A DNA stretch of 64,000 nucleotides. It comes from Nitrospinaceae bacterium. Lineage in GTDB: Bacteria > UBA8248. The position numbers and the translations under genes were made by a program. The stretch is taken from positions 295,877 to 359,876 of the forward strand of contig JABJAL010000072.1 in the NCBI GenBank assembly GCA_018669005.1. Direction: 5' to 3'. The stretch's first letter is position 1. The number at the start of each line of letters is the position of its first letter. Below, in pieces: positions 19,861 to 28,330 of the stretch. Under the pieces are notes generated by a model. The model saw nothing but the letters and a program-made list of their open reading frames with translations. It did no database searches and was not told the origin of the DNA.

Positions 19861-20299
19861 GCAATACTTTCCACCAGACGGCATAATAGTTCAAATTTTT
19901 GACGAAATTCAGAAGTTATCCTCGAAATACCGTTTCAAATTCACCTACATTGTAGATAGATCAAAGCAATTGTGTCCCAGGTGTGTTGCATTAGTGACAC
20001 ATCCGGTTGGGGTATTTTACCTAAAATTGTCAAAATGTCACGGGAATTTAGTTAGTCTACGATTTATCGTAACCATAACGTCATTAATATGCCTAAAGAA
20101 AATTAAATTTTAGACACTCTATAATTGGATGTGTACCTGTAATCGATTGTTTTTAAATGCTTATTTAACATTGAACTAAAGTGGACAATATAATTGATTC
20201 TTTGGTATGCAACGTGCATTTAATTTGAGTGTCAATTAACACACTTCGATGACGATAAGAAGGCTGAGGCTAATAGCTTCATCGTCAACGAGATAAACA
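19861..20299. other. AT-rich non-coding stretch with promoter-like boxes
   Basis: No credible reading frame on either strand. The stretch is much richer in A and T than the flanking genes. Two perfect TATAAT hexamers occur (one at 20120-20125, another near 20188) but without convincing -35 boxes at the right distance. It probably contains the promoter of the structured RNA that follows. Confidence 0.4.
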
Positions 20300-20480
20300 G
20301 GAGAAATAAAAAAAGCTCATCAAAGACTCTTCTTGAAATTTTGAAGAGTCATTCTCCCGGTGGCTGGTTAAGGGATTCCCGGAGGCCAGTGCACTGTTTT
20401 CCCACCTGGATAGTCTGTACAGCGCGAGCTGGATAGGCACCTACCGAATATGGGGCACGTCTAACGACGTGCCCTCTTTT
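20300..20480 (+). ncRNA. Candidate structured small RNA, unclassified
   Basis: About 180 bp of non-coding DNA contain a series of nested hairpins and end in a strong terminator. GGAGAA (20300-20305) can pair with TTCTCC (20352-20357) around a perfect 8-bp hairpin (20325-20332 with 20343-20350). GGTGG (20359-20363) pairs with CCACC (20402-20406), enclosing CTGG/CCAG and a GGGA-TT-CCC hairpin. CAGC-GCGA-GCTG (20420-20431) is a GNRA tetraloop hairpin. TGGATAG occurs twice around it. The size is reminiscent of 6S RNA, but no conserved 6S sequence was recognised. It is not SRP, tmRNA or RNase P RNA. Confidence 0.5.
20453..20480 (+). terminator. Rho-independent terminator of the small RNA
   Basis: GGGCACGTC (20453-20461) and GACGTGCCC (20466-20474) form a 9-bp perfect stem with a 4-base loop, followed by TCTTTT. 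There is no T-run on the other strand, so it terminates plus-strand transcription and not the HAD gene that ends at 20485 on the minus strand. Confidence 0.8.
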
Positions 20481-20484
20481 CGTT

Positions 20485-21078
20485 TTAGGGGCTAATTTTA
20501 TTGAAAGCGATTGTGCGGATTATCGGAATGGCATCAATGAGGCGAGGAACCCGGTAGTCGGATTTTGGGCCGGATTGGTGTGTGAGGTGAATTGTCGTCA
20601 TACCCGCTTTTCCTGCTGCGAGCATATCGAGTTTGCCGTCGCCGATGAAGATACAATTTTTCGGAGGAACATCGATGGCCTCTGCGCCCAGAATGACATG
20701 GCGCGGGTCTGGCTTCCATATGCCAACATCTCGGGTAATGATGGTTTCGAATGAAAGTTCGATGCGTTTGAGCATAACGTCGACATGACGCATGGCGTTG
20801 TTGGTGACAATCCCGATTGGCAGGTTCATCTCGCGCAAGGAGGCGACCAGTTCATGGGCTCCCTCATTGGGTTCGGCTCGGTGCGCCACCTCGGTTTCGT
20901 GGCGCTCTAGTATGTCCGCGATCTCGCGGGCCCGCTCGGGCGGGGCGGTTTCGATGTACTCGAGGATCATCGTGCCGTCCTCAATCGCCATTTCATTTTT
21001 CATGGCTTCCCAATCGAAGGCTGGCTTAGTGAGCGTGCCGTCGAAATCGAGTAGAATGCCCCATTCTTCAGAAGACAT
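20485..21078 (-). CDS. HAD-family hydrolase (phosphatase-like)
   Basis: Haloacid-dehalogenase-fold hydrolase of the phosphoglycolate phosphatase type, about 197 aa. Motif I is LLDFDGTLTKP with both aspartates, motif II is GIVTNNA, motif III is the lysine of KPDPRHVI, and motif IV is FIGDGKLD. The cap is small and helical (residues about 15-80). The frame opens 14 codons earlier (21120), but ATG 21078 with an AAAAGGAAA ribosome site 6-7 bases upstream places the motif at the usual distance. Substrate unknown. The gene stands alone and diverges from the VOC gene. Confidence 0.8.
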   Translation of the reverse strand: MSSEEWGILLDFDGTLTKPAFDWEAMKNEMAIEDGTMILEYIETAPPERAREIADILERHETEVAHRAEPNEGAHELVASLREMNLPIGIVTNNAMRHVDVMLKRIELSFETIITRDVGIWKPDPRHVILGAEAIDVPPKNCIFIGDGKLDMLAAGKAGMTTIHLTHQSGPKSDYRVPRLIDAIPIIRTIAFNKISP

Positions 21079-21271
21079 GTAGTTTCCTTTTCTCGATAAA
21101 ATAGAACCTATATCAAACAAGCTTTGCGCTTTTAGCAGTGAAACGGCTCTGTAGGCAAGCGCACCAAGAATGAACTCAAGAATTTATTAGGCGTAAATAT
21201 TTAGTATACTGTAATAAGAAAGCCTAAAAAGAAAACACGAAAAATATTCTTTTCATTAACAAGGAGTAATC

Positions 21272-21679
21272 ATGGACTATTCATTCGACCACGTTCATAT
21301 CATTTGTAAAGACTTTGACAAGATGACGGCTTATTTCGAGCGTGTCTTCGGCGCCGAGGAGGTATACCGGGAAGATAATTTTCACGGGGCGCCGAACGCT
21401 GTTATGAAGCTGGGTAGTGCGCGTTTTTTCTTGCGGGGGGTTCGCCCCGAGGAGACGCTTGGCGTGGCCGCCCCGGATGCAATTATGGGGCTGGACCATT
21501 TTTCCCTAGCTGTTGACGATGTGCATGCCGCCGCCGCCGAGCTCAAAGAGAGGGGAGCGGAGTTCATTCGCGAGCCGGGAGCCAGCGGCATGGGAGGGCG
21601 CACGACGGCTTTTATCAGGGGCCCCGAGGATATCCGCATCGAGCTTAGCGAGCGCTCAGGCGACACTTATAAGGCCTGA
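21272..21679 (+). CDS. VOC (glyoxalase/bleomycin-resistance) family protein
   Basis: A 135-aa single-domain vicinal-oxygen-chelate protein. The two beta-alpha-beta-beta-beta halves start at FDHVHIICKD and LDHFSLAVDD, and each carries a metal-ligand histidine. The glutamate in IRIELSER is the probable C-terminal ligand. AGGAG lies just before the ATG. Substrate cannot be told: members include glyoxalase I, methylmalonyl-CoA epimerase and dioxygenases. The C-terminal order FIRGPEDIRIELSER is common in environmental lactoylglutathione-lyase-like proteins. Confidence 0.8.
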   Translation: MDYSFDHVHIICKDFDKMTAYFERVFGAEEVYREDNFHGAPNAVMKLGSARFFLRGVRPEETLGVAAPDAIMGLDHFSLAVDDVHAAAAELKERGAEFIREPGASGMGGRTTAFIRGPEDIRIELSERSGDTYKA

Positions 21680-21685
21680 GGCAGG

Positions 21686-22702
21686 TTAGAAAATCTTTCC
21701 GATTTCATCTGAATCATAGCGGGGAAGGGGGCGCTCCCCCTTGTTCCCGCGAAGGTGTATGCCGTCTGATTCGGGGTGCAGGGTGCCGATGCGCACCCCT
21801 AAGGCGCCCGATTCTTCAAGTGCCCGGCGCACATGCGCCTCTCCCTCGGGGGCCGCGGCCAAAAGCAGCGCGCCCGAGGTAATCACCCCGAGCGGATCAA
21901 GGCCAAGCGACAGGCACATAGCCTCCCCCTCGCTTGAAAGCGGGATGGCCGTCTCATCGATCACGGCTCCCAGCCCGGCTGCTTCTGCCAGCTCATGAAG
22001 TCCGGTGGCGAGCCCGCCCTCGGTGGGATCGTGCATGGCATGTACATGGCCGGTGGCAGCGGCAGCCAGCGCCTGCTGGACCACGCTGAGGCCGGGGGTG
22101 TCGAGATAGCCCTTTGCGCGGTCAATCAGATCCTGCCCAAGACTTTTTGCCAGCTCGTCTCCTTTTACCTCGGCCATGATGGCGGCTCCCTCGACAGGCA
22201 CCGCCCGGGTGAGCAAAATGGCGTCGCCCTCCCGGGCTCCCTCTCCTCGAATGATGTTCTCCTTTGGCGCCTCGCCGAGCATCTGACCGCAGACGATAGG
22301 TCGCGAGAGGCCGATGGTGATCTCTGTGTGCCCACCGCAGAGAGTCGCTCCTATCTCACTGCAGGCGGCGCGAATGTCGCGCCAGATTGTGGCGACCATG
22401 CTTTCATCGGTTTGCCTCTCAGGGAGGAGGAGAGTGGCCAGGAACCAGGCTGGCCGAGCGCCCATACAGGCGATGTCGTTTGCATTAACGTGGACGGCGT
22501 ACCAGCCGATGCGTTTTTCAGCAAAGGTAATGGGGTCGGATTTGACGATGACACATCGATCACCCATGTCGATGACGGCGGCATCCTCGCCGACACGGGG
22601 CCCGACCAGGAGGCGGGGATGGCCTTCCACATCGGAGAGAAGCTTGCCGAGAAGATCGGCCGGAAGCTTTCCCGGAGGGAAGGGCGCAGAATTAGTGGCC
22701 AT
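21686..22702 (-). CDS. AIR-synthase-related protein (HypE/ThiL-like)
   Basis: A 338-aa protein of the PurM/AIR synthase fold, which binds ATP and phosphorylates or dehydrates a substrate. GPRVGEDAAVIDMGD near residue 35 and VHVNANDIACMGARP are the N-terminal ATP/Mg motifs. HDPTEGGLATGLHELAE lies in the C-terminal domain. It has no C-terminal cysteine motif as in HypE, and no catalytic Cys/Sec near the N-terminus as in SelD, so neither name is justified. No hydrogenase or thiamine genes are nearby. The stop of the VOC gene on the other strand is 6 bp away, so the two converge. Confidence 0.7.
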   Translation of the reverse strand: MATNSAPFPPGKLPADLLGKLLSDVEGHPRLLVGPRVGEDAAVIDMGDRCVIVKSDPITFAEKRIGWYAVHVNANDIACMGARPAWFLATLLLPERQTDESMVATIWRDIRAACSEIGATLCGGHTEITIGLSRPIVCGQMLGEAPKENIIRGEGAREGDAILLTRAVPVEGAAIMAEVKGDELAKSLGQDLIDRAKGYLDTPGLSVVQQALAAAATGHVHAMHDPTEGGLATGLHELAEAAGLGAVIDETAIPLSSEGEAMCLSLGLDPLGVITSGALLLAAAPEGEAHVRRALEESGALGVRIGTLHPESDGIHLRGNKGERPLPRYDSDEIGKIF

Positions 22703-22762
22703 TAGATGCCAAGTCCTTGGTGGAAGGATCCATAGCGGGCATGTTGTCTCGCATGAGCCCGG

Positions 22763-23221
22763 CTAGAGCGTTCCATTGATTGCGTAGTTGAGTAGGCGGA
22801 CCACCTGTTCGGGCTGCTCGGCAACTGCCATTGCCGCTGCATCCACTTCCTTTAGAGCGTGCCCGTTGCCCGAGTCGTGAATCGTGATGATGGGCTTGCC
22901 CAGGGCGGCGGCGTATCCGGCATCGAAGGCGGCATTCCACTACTTGTATTTCTCCCCGAAGCGGACAACGACAATATCGGCCTTCTCGATGAGGGTTCGG
23001 GTGCGGATGGCGTTGACGCTGGCGCCCTTGTGGTCTTTCCAGAACGAGCTGCTCTCGCCCCCGAGAATATCCACCCCGCAATTATCGCTGGCATCGTGGT
23101 TGGTGACGGGTGCGAGGAACTCAACGGGCAACCCGGCTTTTTCGGTGCCGTTTTTGATGACCTCGCGCCAGTCGGTGTGAACCTCGCCCGAGAGATATAC
23201 TTTCCATGTCTGCTCTGACAT
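22763..23221 (-). pseudogene. ytoQ: ytoQ-family gene interrupted by an in-frame TAG
   Basis: The YtoQ family (nucleoside deoxyribosyltransferase-like fold, function unknown) is normally about 150 aa. Here residues 1-93 read VYLSGEVHTDW, PVTNHDASDNCGVDILGG and IEKADIVVVRFGEKYK, then meet TAG at 22940-22942. The same frame continues with WNAAFDAGYAAALGKP and ALKEVDAAAMAVAEQPEQVV to a TAG stop at 22763-22765. That is the normal C-terminus at the normal length. In relatives the interrupted position is usually glutamine, so one C-to-T change (CAG to TAG) explains it. It could be a true nonsense mutation, a sequencing error, or stop readthrough. Confidence 0.8.
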
Positions 23222-23385
23222 CTTGGGTGCGCTCCTTTAAAAATTATTGTTCCAGAGGCCCCCTCTGGGGCCGCTCTGAAAATGGATAGATTGTCCCCTA
23301 TTCTACCCTAACGTGCGCCCCTGAGGCAGAGCCCTTGCGGCTTGGCAGGGGGCTGAAAAAACAGAGATTTGGGGCCGGGTGCTAA

Positions 23386-23414
23386 TTGTCCGGGATGCCT
23401 TTGCGTGGTATAGA
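23386..23414 (+). promoter_or_regulatory. Candidate promoter for tRNA-Phe
   Basis: TTGTCC (23386-23391) and TATAGA (23409-23414) are 17 bp apart, about 90 bp upstream of the mature tRNA start. The spacing and the GCGTGG/CCGTGG just before the -10 resemble the nuoA promoter candidate. A TTGACT at 23445 is a possible second -35 but lacks a good -10. Confidence 0.45.
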
Positions 23415-23501
23415 AGATAGCCCGGTTGGATGCCCTGGAATTCGTTGACTGAAGGGGCCGCAGCCGGAGTAAGAAATACACATCCAGTTCATCAGCTATT
23501 T

Positions 23502-23577
<76 letters not shown>

Positions 23578-23586
23578 TGGTTTGTT

Positions 23587-23620
23587 CCCCGCCTTCAGAC
23601 CTGAGGGCGGGGATTTTTTT
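23587..23620 (+). terminator. Rho-independent terminator after tRNA-Phe
   Basis: CCCCGCC (23587-23593) pairs with GGCGGGG (23606-23612), followed by a run of seven T starting two bases later. It lies 10 bp behind the tRNA. The convergent ankyrin gene stops inside the T-run. Confidence 0.85.
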
Positions 23621-25496
23621 ATCTGGCCCCGCTTTTTCGTAGCAGGGCGGCGGCTTCAGTGTGCCCCTGCTTTACGGCGATGCCGAGCGGCGTCCATTTG
23701 CTGAACGTCAGATTCGCGTCCGCGCCTTTTTTCAGCAGAATTTCCACGGCCTCGGTGTGTCCCTTGAGCGCCGCGTAGTAAATAGCCGTGGGTCTTTTTT
23801 CGGTGTGCGCGTTGATGTCTGCGCCTTTTCCGAGTAGCCCATTGATGGCAAAGACATCTCCGGCTCGTGCCGCTTTTTGAAGCGGGGTCCAGTCGTTTCT
23901 GTTTTTTAGCATGGTGTCGGCCCCGGCCTCTAGAAGCGCTTCGTACGCCTCGCGGTGTTGTTTGTTGACGGCGTGCAGAAGCGGGGACCAGCCTTTTCTC
24001 GTTTGCACATTGATGTTGGCTCCCTTTGAGAGCAATAAGCGGACGACATCGGCGTGGCCAAATTGTGCGGCCAGATGCAAGGCGGTGAATCCGGCCCGGC
24101 TCTTGGCGTCGACTTTTGTTCCCTCTAGGAGCAGACGCTTCACTTCCTCAAGCTTGCCATTTTTAGCCCCGTCCCTGAGGCGCCGGGTGGGAGAGAGGCC
24201 AGAGGCGCTGGCTGTCCGGAAGGGGCCATCGAATTTGTAGGAGGCAATCCACTCGAATCCGAGCGCGCCGGGCCGGGTGGTGACGATGGCAAGCGTGCGA
24301 CCGACGATGATGCTCGCGTATTCTTTCTGGGAGATATCTATTTTGATCGTTTCGGTGCGCGGGGGCCAAGGTTTTAGTTGGATGTAGGGAGCATGAGAGT
24401 TCTTTGATGATGAAGAGGAGGCGGTCCTGCTAACAATCTGGAGCGTGTGGATTTTGGGCTCCCCGGTGTCCTGGTGGCTGTTCAGGTACATGCCCAGTTG
24501 ATATCCAGAGACACCGAACATGATTATTGATACGAAGAGAATCTTGACCATGCTGAGGTGTGCCGTGGAGCCTGCCCGTAGAACCCTGAGGGCGATGAAA
24601 AAGTACACGATGATCGCCGGCAGGCTGTACCTGAGTGTGTAGAGGATGAAGGGGAAAAAATCGATAGGAGTTTCCCCGGTGCCTGCTTTCATATTCCAGA
24701 TCGTGAGAAACACTGTGAAGATGATGGGAAGGCCGTAGAGAATGCCGTACCTAATTTTTGAGGGTGGGGCGTTTCTTGAGGAGGCGGATACCGAGCTTCT
24801 CAGGGTGTCTATCGAGATTTCGGGGATATCCTCGCACAGTGTGGTGAGCTGACCGGCGGCCTCCTCGATGGGCCCGGTATTGAAATTATCGCCGGGCTGA
24901 AAATCATCCCAACTGGCGGTCATTTCCTCGCCGTCGAGGTTGATCTCGGCGAAGCCGATGCGCATCAGCGCTCGGATGGCCTCGCGTCTAGCAGGCTCCC
25001 CAAGGAAGGTTGACATGAAAATACGGTCTTCAGACTCGATATAAAATGCATTGTCAAATGAGGTGTCCCCTGTTTGTATTTCCACGGCGATTCCGATGTT
25101 TTTCCCGAGTCGGTCTAAAGCGCCCTCTTCTCTAATCGTGAATTCGACGTTTATCGCGCATTTTAGCGAAAGATCGAAATGAGCCGGTATTATCTGGTTG
25201 TTCCGTTTCGCCCGGGGTGTGTAGGCGATGGTGTAGGGGGTGCCGCCTATAGCGATGGCGGCGCTCATTTTTTGGGTCCATTTCTCTTTGGTGATGTTCT
25301 CTGCCCCGCCTGGATTAAAGGCCTCGACAATGCCCTTGAAGACCCCTTGAGCCTGACGTTTTTGCCTTAGTTGCTTGAAGATAATGATAATAGCGGTAAC
25401 AAAAATGACCAAAAAAATGAGAAAAAATAGGAGGAAATTCATATCATAGGTCATGGGAGGGCTTCCGTATTTTATATGGTTGTCGAAATCAGCCAT
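23619..25496 (-). CDS. Membrane protein with C-terminal ankyrin repeats
   Basis: A 625-aa protein not assigned to a family. Residues about 18-42 form a strongly hydrophobic helix followed by basic residues (KQLRQKRQ), so the following region is probably cytoplasmic. Three more hydrophobic segments occur at about 250-330. Residues about 440-625 are five to six ankyrin repeats, for example GFTALHLAAQFGHADVVRLLLSKGANI. ATGs at codons 15 and 19 are alternative starts. The one at 25454 has a GGAAG ribosome site. Ankyrin repeats bind proteins, but the partner and role are unknown. The gene stands alone. Confidence 0.75.
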   Translation of the reverse strand: MADFDNHIKYGSPPMTYDMNFLLFFLIFLVIFVTAIIIIFKQLRQKRQAQGVFKGIVEAFNPGGAENITKEKWTQKMSAAIAIGGTPYTIAYTPRAKRNNQIIPAHFDLSLKCAINVEFTIREEGALDRLGKNIGIAVEIQTGDTSFDNAFYIESEDRIFMSTFLGEPARREAIRALMRIGFAEINLDGEEMTASWDDFQPGDNFNTGPIEEAAGQLTTLCEDIPEISIDTLRSSVSASSRNAPPSKIRYGILYGLPIIFTVFLTIWNMKAGTGETPIDFFPFILYTLRYSLPAIIVYFFIALRVLRAGSTAHLSMVKILFVSIIMFGVSGYQLGMYLNSHQDTGEPKIHTLQIVSRTASSSSSKNSHAPYIQLKPWPPRTETIKIDISQKEYASIIVGRTLAIVTTRPGALGFEWIASYKFDGPFRTASASGLSPTRRLRDGAKNGKLEEVKRLLLEGTKVDAKSRAGFTALHLAAQFGHADVVRLLLSKGANINVQTRKGWSPLLHAVNKQHREAYEALLEAGADTMLKNRNDWTPLQKAARAGDVFAINGLLGKGADINAHTEKRPTAIYYAALKGHTEAVEILLKKGADANLTFSKWTPLGIAVKQGHTEAAALLRKSGAR

Positions 25497-25780
25497 TTTC
25501 TAAGAGTGGCCTCACACATGCACTTTACATAAAAAAACGAGCCCGGACAGGAGAAGGGTGGCGTGGAAGCCGCTGGGTGGTGGTAAACCTAATTAAAACA
25601 GGGGGGTTATGCCTTTCCGAATTGAAACAAGTCGAAAGATAGGTATAGAATCTCTTCGTTGTGCCCCGCCCGGGTAGTATCCATGAATCGAATTTCGTAG
25701 ATTGCGAAACCGTGCCAGCATTCGGTTTCCGTATTGTTGATTTATCCGCCAACGATGCCGAAGAAGGGTCTATAAGAAGA

Positions 25781-27118
25781 ATGAAAATTTGTGTGCTCGG
25801 ATGTGGTTATGTTGGTTTGGTTACTTCTGCTGTGTTTTCCGACATGGGTAATGATGTCATTTGTGTGGACATTGATGAAAAACGTATCAAAGATCTTCAG
25901 TCGGGAGAATGTCCGATTTTCGAGCCTGGCTTGCCAGAGGTTTTGAGCCGAAACACCCAGGAAAAACGCCTTGAATTTTCCACCTCGACAGCCCACGGCG
26001 TAGAGCAAAGCGAAATTATTTTCATCTGTGTGGGCACGCCGCCCAAGGATGGAGGAGAAACAGATCTCTCCCAGGTGGAATCGGCCGCAAGAGCTATCGC
26101 CAAGTCTCTTAACGGGCACAAGATTATTGTAAATAAGAGCACGGTCCCGGTGGGTACTGGCGATTTCGTCCGAAAGGTGATTGAGGAATATCGCGGAGGG
26201 AACGGTTCGTTTGATGTGGTGAGCAACCCTGAGTTTCTTCGAGAAGGGCAGGCACTAAGCGACTCCCTCCATCCTGATCGAATAGTGATCGGCGCCTCAT
26301 CCGAAGAATCGGCCGCTCGCCTTTTGGAGCTTTACCGTCCTTGGGACAGCACGGTTTTCGTGACAGATATTCTTAGCGCCGAAATCATCAAATATGCATC
26401 CAATGCCTTTTTAGCCACGAAAATCAGTTTTATTAATGCCGTGGCTAACCTTTGTGAAGTCTCGGGGGCCGATGTTGCGGAGGTGGCGAAAGGCGTTGGC
26501 GCCGACAAGCGGATTGGCTCAAGTTTTATAGATGCGGGTTTGGGCTATGGCGGATCGTGCTTCCCGAAAGACATCGACTCGTTGATACACATGGCGGAAA
26601 AATATGGAACCGGGTTCGGTCTTTTGCAGGAAGTTGTCGATATCAACGAAAACCGGATAGAGCGATTTGTAGACAGGATTATCGAGAGGGTTGGAGCAGG
26701 CGGCGATAATCCACTTTCGGGGAAAACTATCGCGATCCTCGGGCTGGCCTTCAAGCCCGAAACGGACGATATGCGCGAGGCGAAAAGTGTGCCGCTGTGT
26801 AATAAATTGCTCAAGGCGGGCGCTAAATTACAAGCCTACGATCCGATCTCCATGGAGAATGCCAAGAAAGTCATGGGTGAAAAAAACATCGAATACTGCC
26901 GCGGGGCTGTTGCCGCTGCCCAGGGTGCGGATGCTGTAGTGGTGGTGACAGAATGGCGGGAGTTTATTCAACTCGATCTGGGCCGTATCCGCGATGCTCT
27001 CAAAGATCCGATTCTCTTTGATGGCCGAAATATCTATGTGCCTGAGCAGGTTGCCCAGGAGGGAATCGAATATCATTGTATCGGCAGAGGGCCAACCCTT
27101 CCTAATCAGAGGGGCTAG
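25781..27118 (+). CDS. ugd: UDP-glucose/GDP-mannose dehydrogenase family protein
   Basis: Oxidises a nucleotide sugar (most likely UDP-glucose to UDP-glucuronate) in two NAD-dependent steps. MKICVLGCGYVGLVTS is the NAD-binding start, and GYGGSCFPKDIDSLI holds the catalytic cysteine. FKPETDDMREAKS and DGRNIY are typical of the UDP-binding C-terminal domain. The frame opens 40 codons upstream (25661), but that extension does not look like protein, and ATG 25781 gives the classical N-terminus (445 aa). It is the first gene of the nucleotide-sugar locus and supplies the uronic acid precursor for surface polysaccharide. Confidence 0.93.
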   Translation: MKICVLGCGYVGLVTSAVFSDMGNDVICVDIDEKRIKDLQSGECPIFEPGLPEVLSRNTQEKRLEFSTSTAHGVEQSEIIFICVGTPPKDGGETDLSQVESAARAIAKSLNGHKIIVNKSTVPVGTGDFVRKVIEEYRGGNGSFDVVSNPEFLREGQALSDSLHPDRIVIGASSEESAARLLELYRPWDSTVFVTDILSAEIIKYASNAFLATKISFINAVANLCEVSGADVAEVAKGVGADKRIGSSFIDAGLGYGGSCFPKDIDSLIHMAEKYGTGFGLLQEVVDINENRIERFVDRIIERVGAGGDNPLSGKTIAILGLAFKPETDDMREAKSVPLCNKLLKAGAKLQAYDPISMENAKKVMGEKNIEYCRGAVAAAQGADAVVVVTEWREFIQLDLGRIRDALKDPILFDGRNIYVPEQVAQEGIEYHCIGRGPTLPNQRG

Positions 27119-27314
27119 TACCCGAAATTCGGACATTAATATTTTCATGCTCGGATAGATTTGCTGCTGTTTGTTTCAGCTTTTTCCTTGATGCCAAGTG
27201 TTATGGTGCCGTTTTCCATCGCTTTATTGACCGCCCTGATTAGTATTTTTTCCCGATACACTTCAGTACTTTGCTGGTTGCCCGCCCGGACAATTTTGAA
27301 TCAAGAGGCATTTA

Positions 27315-28310
27315 ATGAAGGAGTTGAAGCGGGCTGTCGTCACTGGCGGCGCTGGATTTATTGGAAGTCACCTTGTTGACCGTCTTCTAGCGGATGGTCA
27401 TGAGGTGGTTGCTATCGACAGCCTAGTTGCGGGGCGCCGGGAGAACCTTAAGACAGCAGAAGGTCATCCGAATTTTACTTTTCATCAGGCCGATGTCGCC
27501 TCTCTTGAGAAGATTCAACCATATTTCGATGGTGTCGACTGGGTGTTTCACCTCGCGTCTCTGGCGGATATCGTACCCTCGATCCAACAACCAATGCTCT
27601 ACCATCATTCTAATGTGAACGGGACGGTGGCTGTCCTTGAGGCTGCGCGTACGGCTGGGGCAAGCCGCCTCGTGTATGCGGCATCGTCATCGTGCTATGG
27701 GTTGCCGGATGTATTTCCCACCCCCGAGGAGGCAGCCATTAGGCCGATGTACCCCTATGCCCTGACAAAGTATCTGGGCGAGCAATACGTCATGCACTGG
27801 GCCCAGGTTTATAAACTTCCATGCGTGTCTCTTAGGCTTTTCAATGTGTTTGGTCCCCGTTCGCGTACAAGTGGTGCTTATGGCGCGGTGTTTGGTGTAT
27901 TCTTAGCGCAGAAGATTAGTGGCAAGGCGTTTACTGTGGTGGGAGACGGGACACAGACGCGGGATTTTACATTTGTTGCAGATGTGGTGGATGCGTTCGC
28001 TACCGCTGCCGCCTCGGATGTCAGCGGTGAAATATTCAACGTCGGTTCGGGCGATACCTATAGCGTGAATCGTCTGGTGGAACAGCTTGGCGGTGAGGTT
28101 GAATACATCCCCAAAAGACCCGGAGAGCCTGATTGTACATTCGCCGATACAAAGAAAATCCAGGAGGCGCTGGACTGGCGCCCCCGGGTGTCCTTTGAGG
28201 AGGGTGTGACTGTCATGCTGAAGAATATCGAACTATGGCGTAAGGCACCGGTATGGAGCAAAGATTCGATTGCCGAGGCCACGGAGGATTGGTTTGAGTA
28301 TCTGGGTTAA
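27315..28310 (+). CDS. NAD-dependent sugar epimerase/dehydratase (SDR)
   Basis: Extended SDR enzyme (331 aa) acting on a nucleotide sugar. The NAD motif is TGGAGFIGSHLVDRL. The catalytic Ser is in AASSSCYG, and Tyr-Lys is in YALTKYLGEQY. FNVFGPR and RDFTFVADVVDA are typical of UDP-glucuronate and UDP-GlcNAc 4-epimerases. It follows ugd, so an epimerase making UDP-galacturonate is plausible, but that is inference. AAGAGG precedes the ATG. Confidence 0.85.
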   Translation: MKELKRAVVTGGAGFIGSHLVDRLLADGHEVVAIDSLVAGRRENLKTAEGHPNFTFHQADVASLEKIQPYFDGVDWVFHLASLADIVPSIQQPMLYHHSNVNGTVAVLEAARTAGASRLVYAASSSCYGLPDVFPTPEEAAIRPMYPYALTKYLGEQYVMHWAQVYKLPCVSLRLFNVFGPRSRTSGAYGAVFGVFLAQKISGKAFTVVGDGTQTRDFTFVADVVDAFATAAASDVSGEIFNVGSGDTYSVNRLVEQLGGEVEYIPKRPGEPDCTFADTKKIQEALDWRPRVSFEEGVTVMLKNIELWRKAPVWSKDSIAEATEDWFEYLG

Positions 28311-28330
28311 GCCAGGGAGGTTGAGAGAGG

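Noticed and set aside
21686-22702. Assignment of the AIR-synthase-like gene as SelD (selenophosphate synthetase)
   Set aside because: Although selA and selB are in the window, this protein lacks the N-terminal Cys/Sec-containing loop of SelD. The genes are 40 kb apart.
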